Below are positions 63,264 through 64,000 of a stretch of DNA of 64,000 bases, piece after piece (positions within the stretch are counted from its first letter, which is position 1; the number at the start of each line of letters is the position of its first letter). This stretch comes from an uncultured bacterium (GTDB lineage Bacteria; Spirochaetota; UBA4802; JAGODF01), in assembly GCA_937921485.1 (NCBI GenBank), contig CAKZSV010000016.1, positions 1 through 64,000 of the forward strand, written 5' to 3'. The translations under genes were made by a program, and so were the position numbers. The notes under the pieces were generated by a model. That model ran no database searches and was not told the DNA's origin. It saw only the letters and a program-made list of their open reading frames with translations.

Positions 63264-64000
63264 AGGCATTTATTTTTACCGCCGGCTACGGTGAACGCCT
63301 GAAGCCCGTGACCGATACGATTCCCAAACCTCTTGTTTGTGTCCTCAATCGTCCCGCCATTGAATGGCCGCTTGCACTGCTGAAAAGAGCAGGTATTCGC
63401 GAGGTGGTATGCAATCTGCATCATCTCGGAAACGCTATTGAGCAATATTTTGAAGATCACGCATCGTTTGGTTTCAATGTGGCATTTTCCTTTGAGAAAG
63501 AAATTCTTGGAACCGGCGGCGGGTTGAAACAATGTGAATCATTGCTGGGGGACGATGAATTCCTTGTTCTCAACGGCGATGTGGTGATGGATCTGGATAT
63601 CAATGCGCTTTTAGCATTTCATCGGCAAAGAAATTCGAAAGCCACGGTGGTGCTGTATCCCCACCCGAACTCGGCTTCAATTGGGCCGGTCGGGGTGAGG
63701 GATGATCATGTTGTGGATTTTAAAAACTTCCTTGGAACCGGCCTTGATTCGGGGTTTGTGTACACAGGCGCGGCCGTGCTGAGCCCTGAAATATTTACAT
63801 ATTTAAAACCGGAATTTTCGACCATCGTGTATACCGCCTATATTGAATTCGTACAGCGAAATGCGCTGAACTATTTTGTGCATCGGGGATACTGGCACGA
63901 TATTGGAACAGCAGAGAACTTATATCGCGCAAACATGGCCATGCTCGATTGTAAAGCGGTGGCATCGAAGCTTTTGGAGCCTCTCGGCATTTCGATAACA
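63260..64000 (+). CDS. murU: MurU-like nucleotidyltransferase (truncated by window edge)
   Basis: 247 codons visible. Sugar nucleotidyltransferase start AFIFTAGYGERLKPVTDTIPKPL, then LNGDVVMDL and HDIGTAENLYRANM. With amgK it should make UDP-MurNAc from recycled MurNAc, bypassing de novo synthesis. Start GTG at 63260 overlaps the amgK stop. A different NDP-sugar specificity is possible. Confidence 0.82.
   Translation, partial: MKAFIFTAGYGERLKPVTDTIPKPLVCVLNRPAIEWPLALLKRAGIREVVCNLHHLGNAIEQYFEDHASFGFNVAFSFEKEILGTGGGLKQCESLLGDDEFLVLNGDVVMDLDINALLAFHRQRNSKATVVLYPHPNSASIGPVGVRDDHVVDFKNFLGTGLDSGFVYTGAAVLSPEIFTYLKPEFSTIVYTAYIEFVQRNALNYFVHRGYWHDIGTAENLYRANMAMLDCKAVASKLLEPLGISIT

Overview
The window looks like chromosome from a Gram-negative, DAP-peptidoglycan bacterium, most likely a spirochaete (Spirochaetota); no ribosomal RNA is present to settle it. 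Reasons: a type II secretion locus, loose lipoprotein signals, a membrane PilZ-like protein and a methyl-accepting protein, a MurE with the DNPR signature of meso-diaminopimelate-adding enzymes plus an Mpl ligase, and base composition near 45-50% GC with AT-rich gaps. Many starts are GTG or TTG behind purine-rich ribosome sites.

Layout. 1-10 kb: type II secretion genes gspE (cut by the window edge) and gspC, a VKOR-DsbA disulfide enzyme, a PilZ-like membrane protein, a spore-photoproduct-lyase-like radical SAM protein and prfB. 10-19 kb: a HEPN/MNT pair, then a galactose operon (glycosyltransferase, galK, GH36 alpha-galactosidase, GH42 beta-galactosidase) divergent from galE, with two overlapping promoters between them. 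19-25 kb: DUF4160/DUF2442 pair, chemoreceptor, CsgG/FlgO-like TPR protein, TauE/SafE-type permease and a HepT/MntA pair.

25-38 kb is the most interesting part. One operon encodes aldehyde:ferredoxin oxidoreductase, a DASS anion transporter, split transketolase and an RpiB-type isomerase. A second encodes a GPH sugar symporter, a fucose-isomerase-like protein and a GH31 enzyme carrying the full Q-Q-R-W-Y set of a sulfoquinovosidase. Together they read as a sulfoquinovose pathway of the sulfo-transketolase type, in which an AOR and a DASS carrier may replace the known sulfoacetaldehyde-handling and export steps. Both operons, and more weakly the galactose operon, share a promoter with a common sequence inside the spacer, suggesting one regulon for plant or algal glycolipid head groups (galactosyl- and sulfoquinovosyl-glycerol). 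The two sulfoquinovose operons are separated by a dispersed repeat, two small lipoprotein genes and a HEPN/MNT pair.

38-48 kb: a crotonase, a Phd/PIN toxin-antitoxin with a palindromic operator, a U32 tRNA-modification protein, mltG, a broken kinase/phosphatase gene, tgt, tRNA-Val, HU, rpsT and mpl. 48-64 kb: the division and cell-wall cluster mraZ-rsmH-ftsL-murE-murF-mraY-murD-ftsW-murG-murC-ftsQ-ftsA-ftsZ, tightly packed and lacking ftsI, ddl and murB, followed by amgK and murU for N-acetylmuramate recycling. A ~112-bp palindromic repeat occurs three times (22.9, 30.9 and 38.9 kb).
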